Positions 6,974 through 9,998 of a stretch of 9,998 nt of DNA are shown here, piece by piece; position 1 is the first letter of the stretch; the number at the start of each line of letters is the position of its first letter. The DNA comes from CAYNNP01 sp964398215 (lineage in GTDB: Bacteria > Planctomycetota > Planctomycetia > Pirellulales > Pirellulaceae): contig CAYNNP010000241.1 in assembly GCA_964398215.1 (NCBI GenBank), positions 1 through 9,998 of the forward strand, read 5' to 3'. Both the position numbers and the translations under genes were made by a program. The notes beneath the pieces are model-generated. The model was not told the origin of the DNA, did no database searches, and saw nothing but the letters and a program-made list of their open reading frames with translations.

Positions 6974-7609
6974 ATGACTGAGACACTCAATCAACTCGAA
7001 ACAAATGGTGACTTGCCCGTTGCCGACACGAACTCGGGGTGTTGCCGAGTAGGATCCATTGTTTCCAGTCCATGGACGGCCGGAGTTTTGCTTTTTGTAG
7101 CCATCGCGGCAACTGGCATCGCTGGTTACTTGATGGGCCAGACTGCGAAACCGCAAACCAACTTGAATATGCCGTTTCCACTCATTGACGCAACGGCTGC
7201 CGTTTCCAGTGACAAGTTTTCGATGGCGACAGGCATGGTCGGCGATCAAGCCGAAGGTTTGTTTGTGCTTGATCACAACTCCGGTCTTTTGCAGTGCAGC
7301 GTCCTGTATCCACGTTTAGGAAAATTCATGGCGTTGTTCACTGCCAACGTGGGCGAAGCCTTGGCGACCGGTGGCAAGGGCGGCAAGTACATGATGGTCA
7401 CAGGGCTTGCCGATTTTCCTCAGTCCAATCGTTTTCCTGCGGCGGCCAGTGTGATTTACGTTTTGGATACGGCTACCGGAAATTATGCCTGCTACGGCAT
7501 TCCGTTCAACCGAACGGCAATGAATTCAGGCCAACCACAACAAGGGGTTTTGCGCTTGGTCGCCACGGGTACTGCCAACCCAGTCATGGACCGAGACAGT
7601 CTTCGCTAA
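6974..7609 (+). CDS. Hypothetical single-pass membrane-anchored protein
   Basis: I do not recognise a named family. From the ATG at 6974 the product has 211 residues: a polar N-terminal tail (1-34) with adjacent cysteines at 23-24, one transmembrane helix (about 35-54, TAGVLLFVAIAATGIAGYLM), and a C-terminal domain of about 150 residues. That domain is beta-rich in appearance, with repeats of short hydrophobic strands such as GLFVLDHNSGLLQCSVLYPR and SVIYVLDTATGNYACYGIPF. The two strands share the pattern FVLD/YVLD, then a turn, then L/Y-x-C, suggesting an internal repeat. The start was chosen because AGGAAG (6959-6964) sits 9 bases ahead; the frame extends upstream to an ATG at 6884, but that part looks non-coding. 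Topology is probably N-in/C-out. A strong terminator 48 bp after the stop suggests a monocistronic gene. A 6-bp hairpin spans the stop (7602-7619). Confidence 0.75.
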   Translation: MTETLNQLETNGDLPVADTNSGCCRVGSIVSSPWTAGVLLFVAIAATGIAGYLMGQTAKPQTNLNMPFPLIDATAAVSSDKFSMATGMVGDQAEGLFVLDHNSGLLQCSVLYPRLGKFMALFTANVGEALATGGKGGKYMMVTGLADFPQSNRFPAAASVIYVLDTATGNYACYGIPFNRTAMNSGQPQQGVLRLVATGTANPVMDRDSLR

Positions 7610-7657
7610 AGAAAGCGAATCGACAACATTTGATTCTTTGGTATAACCAATCCACTG

Positions 7658-7698
7658 AACCGGCGACGTAATCCAATTTGCGTCGTCGGTTTTTCTTT
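7658..7698 (+). terminator. Rho-independent terminator
   Basis: AACCGGCGACG (7658-7668) pairs with CGTCGTCGGTT (7681-7691) over 11 bp with a single G-U wobble and a 12-base loop. It is followed by TTTTTCTTT. This is the clearest intrinsic terminator in the window. It ends the gene at 6974-7609 and separates it from the helicase gene, whose start is 33 bp further on. Confidence 0.85.
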
Positions 7699-7730
7699 CG
7701 CACTGTCAACTCCAATCACTACGTTACCCG

Positions 7731-9782
7731 ATGCCTCCCGGAAATCCACCGTTTCAAGGATTGAACGATGCTCAGCGCGAGGCCGTGTTCACACTGTCGG
7801 GACCAATGTTGGTGCTGGCGGGCGCCGGCACCGGAAAGACACGAGTGGTCACGTTTCGAATTGCTAATTTGATTCGAAACGGGGTCGCGCCGGATCGCAT
7901 ACTTGCGGTAACGTTTACCAACAAAGCTGCCGGAGAAATGAAGGAGCGGATTGGCGAACTGATTGGTGGCGGAACAAAGAAGAAAAGACGACGCAAAAAA
8001 GACGACAAGGGGCCGCCTGAACCAACGGTCAGCACATTTCACTCCCAATGCGTTCGAATCTTACGCGAACACGCGAAAGCACTCGGCTACCCAAAACGCT
8101 TTTCGATCTATGATCGCAGTGACCAAGAATCACTGGCACGCGGAGTGCTTCGAGAGTTAAGGTTGCCTGGCACAGCGCTCAAGCCCAGCGACCTATTGTC
8201 CATCATTGGTAGCTGGAAGAACCGTTCTATACTTCCCGAGGAAGCTCCCAATTATGCATCAACGGATAAAGAACACTTGGCAGCAGCCGGCTACCGGCGC
8301 TATCAAGCGGGACTGACCGCAAAGGGCGCCATGGATTTCGATGACCTGCTTTTGCAAACCGAGATTCTATTTGACCAACATACTGAAATTCGTGACTTAG
8401 AAGCGGCCAAATACGACCATGTGTTGGTTGACGAATACCAAGACACCAACGGCAGCCAGTATCGAATCACAAAACATCTGACTGAAAAGCATCGTAATTT
8501 GTGCGTTGTTGGCGATGATGATCAATCGATCTATGCGTGGCGCGGGGCTGATGTCACGCACATTTTGAATTTCAGCAACGACTGGCCTGATGCAAAAGTT
8601 GTCTGTTTGGAAGCCAACTATCGGAGCACCGGATCGATTCTGGAAATGGCAAATCGATTGATTGCCTACAACACGAATCGGCACGACAAAGTCCTGCGTC
8701 CAAGTCGTCCGCAAGGTATCCGTCCACGTATCGCTCAATACAAAGATGAAACAACCGAGTCCAAAGAAGTTGTCGCTGAAATCTCGCACCTGATCAACAA
8801 CGAACACGTGCAACCTGGCAACATTGCCATCCTGTTTCGCACCAACGAACAGCCTCGCGTCTTTGAAACCGAACTCCGTAAAGCCGATGTGCCCTATGTG
8901 ATGTTGGGAACGCAATCGTTTTTTGACCGTCGAGAAATCCGTGACTTGGTCGCATTCATGAAGTGGATTGACCAACCGGATGACGAAATCTCTTTGCTGA
9001 GAATCATCAACACACCGGCACGCGGCATAAGCCAAAAATCCGTCAAGCACTTGATGCAACGTGCCGTCGAGCAGGGAGTTTCACTTTGGAGAGTGGCTCA
9101 AGACCCAACTGTCGCCGCAGAATTGAGCCCCAAAGCGCAAGCTGGACTTGATCAATTGGCATCGCTTGCAGAAGACGTTCGACTCCAAGCCGAAAACGAA
9201 AGCTTGACCGATGCGTATCAGACTTTGCTGACCCGCACAGCCTACGCCGAAGAGATCACAAGACTGTACGAAAAAGTCGATGAACGAGATGCTCGAATGT
9301 CGGCCATCGGTGATTTGGCTAATGCGATGGGTTCATTCGAGAACCACAAGGCAAAGCCAACGCTGACAGGTTTCTTGGCAGACATCGCCCTGAGCGGGCG
9401 CGAGATGGGCAACCAAAAAGACAAGATGGCGGACCAGAATGCTGTTTGGTTGCTGACCATGCATGCTGCAAAGGGACTCGAATTTCCAGTCGTCTATATG
9501 GTCGGAATGGAAGAGGGTTTGTTGCCGCACAGCCGCAGCGTGAAGAGTGGACGCGATGAAGATATCGCCGAAGAACGTCGACTGTGCTATGTCGGCGTCA
9601 CCCGGGCTCAGGAAAAACTGACTTTGTCGTTAGCCCTCACACGCCGGAAATGGGGTAAAGCACGCCCCACCATTCCCAGCCAGTTCTTATACGAAATCAC
9701 CGGCAAAGCAGACAATCCAAACAAGTACCGCAAGCAGCGACCAGCCCAGAATCAACAGCGAACCGCTCTCCCGCGCGGTTGA
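7731..9782 (+). CDS. UvrD/Rep/PcrA-family ATP-dependent DNA helicase
   Basis: This superfamily 1A 3'-5' DNA helicase has 683 residues and all expected motifs in order: Q motif LNDAQREAV (11-19), Walker A AGAGTGKT (30-37), motif Ia TFTNKAAGEM, STFHSQCVRIL, Walker B VDEYQDTN (233-240), motif III GDDDQSIYAWRGAD, motif IV LEANYRST, motif V LLTMHAAKGLEFP, and motif VI YVGVTRAQ (R625). Members unwind DNA in nucleotide excision and mismatch repair, or clear protein blocks and restart replication forks. LEFPVVYMVGMEEG and FFDRREIRDLVAF read closer to E. coli Rep, while STFHSQCVRILR reads closer to PcrA, so I do not assign a single symbol. The protein is near Rep length, with a short C-terminal tail and no PcrA-type extension. 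A basic insert (82-93) follows motif Ia. The ATG has no Shine-Dalgarno sequence, and the position of the Q motif supports this start. Confidence 0.95.
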   Translation: MPPGNPPFQGLNDAQREAVFTLSGPMLVLAGAGTGKTRVVTFRIANLIRNGVAPDRILAVTFTNKAAGEMKERIGELIGGGTKKKRRRKKDDKGPPEPTVSTFHSQCVRILREHAKALGYPKRFSIYDRSDQESLARGVLRELRLPGTALKPSDLLSIIGSWKNRSILPEEAPNYASTDKEHLAAAGYRRYQAGLTAKGAMDFDDLLLQTEILFDQHTEIRDLEAAKYDHVLVDEYQDTNGSQYRITKHLTEKHRNLCVVGDDDQSIYAWRGADVTHILNFSNDWPDAKVVCLEANYRSTGSILEMANRLIAYNTNRHDKVLRPSRPQGIRPRIAQYKDETTESKEVVAEISHLINNEHVQPGNIAILFRTNEQPRVFETELRKADVPYVMLGTQSFFDRREIRDLVAFMKWIDQPDDEISLLRIINTPARGISQKSVKHLMQRAVEQGVSLWRVAQDPTVAAELSPKAQAGLDQLASLAEDVRLQAENESLTDAYQTLLTRTAYAEEITRLYEKVDERDARMSAIGDLANAMGSFENHKAKPTLTGFLADIALSGREMGNQKDKMADQNAVWLLTMHAAKGLEFPVVYMVGMEEGLLPHSRSVKSGRDEDIAEERRLCYVGVTRAQEKLTLSLALTRRKWGKARPTIPSQFLYEITGKADNPNKYRKQRPAQNQQRTALPRG

Positions 9783-9866
9783 TGCCAATCAACGCCAGTG
9801 GTAGTACAAGCTTCGGCGGATTGTAACTTAGGTACTTCTGAGCAGATGATTCTGGGTCATTTTGGT
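9783..9866. other. Intergenic sequence after the helicase gene
   Basis: No convincing gene is visible. A 6-bp hairpin (GTTGAT 9778-9783, ATCAAC 9788-9793, loop GCCA) overlaps the helicase stop codon but lacks a T tract, so it is at best a weak transcript-end structure. The rest has no recognisable motif. Confidence 0.4.
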
Positions 9867-9914
9867 AACGCGAAGCGTGAGCGAGGGACAACGCGAATCC
9901 CTGGCTGGCGCGTT
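9867..9914. repeat. Imperfect palindrome, probable dispersed intergenic repeat
   Basis: The left arm (9867-9888) begins AACGCG and ends AGCGAGGGA; the right arm (9898-9914) is TCCCTGGCTGGCGCGTT, whose reverse complement begins AACGCG and ends AGCCAGGGA. The arms match except for one base and a 5-base insertion on the left. The GAAGCGTGAGCGAGGGA style is one I associate with repeated intergenic palindromes in Rhodopirellula-type genomes; that link is from memory and only one copy lies in this window. Confidence 0.45.
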
Positions 9915-9954
9915 TTGGAGTTTCGAGTTGCGCTTTTTTGATGTGGTGTTTGGT

Positions 9955-9998
9955 TGTAGGCCGGACCGAGGACGCGATACGTGCCGGAACAGCGCAAA
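9955..9998. repeat. Possible second dispersed repeat, cut by the window edge
   Basis: A GC-rich block starting TTGTAGGCCGGACC contains GCCGGA twice (in AGGCCGGACC and GTGCCGGAAC) and runs to the window end. GTAGGCCGGA-type sequences recall, from memory, intergenic repeats of Pirellulaceae. No coding frame is supported. The assignment rests on resemblance only. Confidence 0.3.

Noticed and set aside
6623..7276. A 217-codon minus-strand open frame spanning the divergent intergenic region
   Set aside because: It overlaps the N-terminal coding part of the oxidoreductase in another frame and the antisense of the 6974 gene; the product is Cys/His/Arg-rich and low in recognisable structure.
8411..8443. 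Possible loss of the ispD-type or helicase active site by mutation
   Set aside because: Walker B (VDEYQDTN), Walker A and motif VI of the helicase, and the catalytic residues of IspD, are all intact, so neither gene looks broken.
8397..9059. A 220-codon open frame on the minus strand, opposite the helicase gene
   Set aside because: It is antisense to conserved helicase motifs and is best explained as a shadow of that gene's codon use.
9697..9891. A 64-codon minus-strand open frame at the helicase 3' end
   Set aside because: Half of it is antisense to the helicase tail and its start lies inside the palindromic repeat; no family features are seen.
1..9998. A novel defence, mobile or biosynthetic system
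   Set aside because: No transposase, integrase, nuclease, toxin-antitoxin pair, CRISPR repeat or biosynthetic cluster signature was found; most genes are housekeeping and flow in standard short transcription units.

Overview
The window looks like ordinary chromosomal sequence from a planctomycete, most likely of the Pirellulaceae (Rhodopirellula-like). This is an inference from protein style, not a database match. The clues are moderate GC, a Tat-exported DUF3500-type protein, a Gfo/Idh/MocA oxidoreductase, several proteins of unknown function with little in common with well-known families, genes that often lack a Shine-Dalgarno sequence, and a repeat-like palindromic element near the right edge. 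I see no tRNA, rRNA, CRISPR array, transposase, phage gene or defence system.

Layout, left to right. Positions 1-63 hold the probable last 20 codons of an unidentified plus-strand gene. Two tandem hairpins (92-172) separate it from gnd (6-phosphogluconate dehydrogenase, minus strand, 198-1673). After a gene-poor stretch with a 9-bp direct repeat in the gnd leader come two plus-strand genes: a four-helix membrane protein of unknown function (1854-2471) and a Tat-exported DUF3500-like protein (2538-3551). These converge, with only 9 bp between, on a minus-strand cluster transcribed in the order oxidoreductase (6801-5605), ispD (5562-4843), tyrS (4850-3561). ispD and tyrS overlap by 8 bp and are probably translationally coupled. 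A 172-bp divergent intergenic region separates this cluster from a plus-strand gene for a single-pass membrane-anchored protein of unknown function (6974-7609), which is closed by a convincing intrinsic terminator (7658-7698). The plus-strand gene at 7731-9782 encodes a complete UvrD/Rep/PcrA-type DNA helicase. The last 216 bp carry no convincing gene and contain an imperfect palindrome and GC-rich sequence that resemble dispersed intergenic repeats.

Functionally the window is mainly housekeeping: the NADPH-producing step of the pentose phosphate pathway (gnd), the cytidylyltransferase step of the MEP isoprenoid pathway (ispD), tRNA charging (tyrS) and DNA repair or replication restart (helicase). 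The uncharacterised membrane or exported proteins at 1854, 2538 and 6974 are the most open questions. I found no strong evidence of a new multi-gene system; the findings are modest leads.
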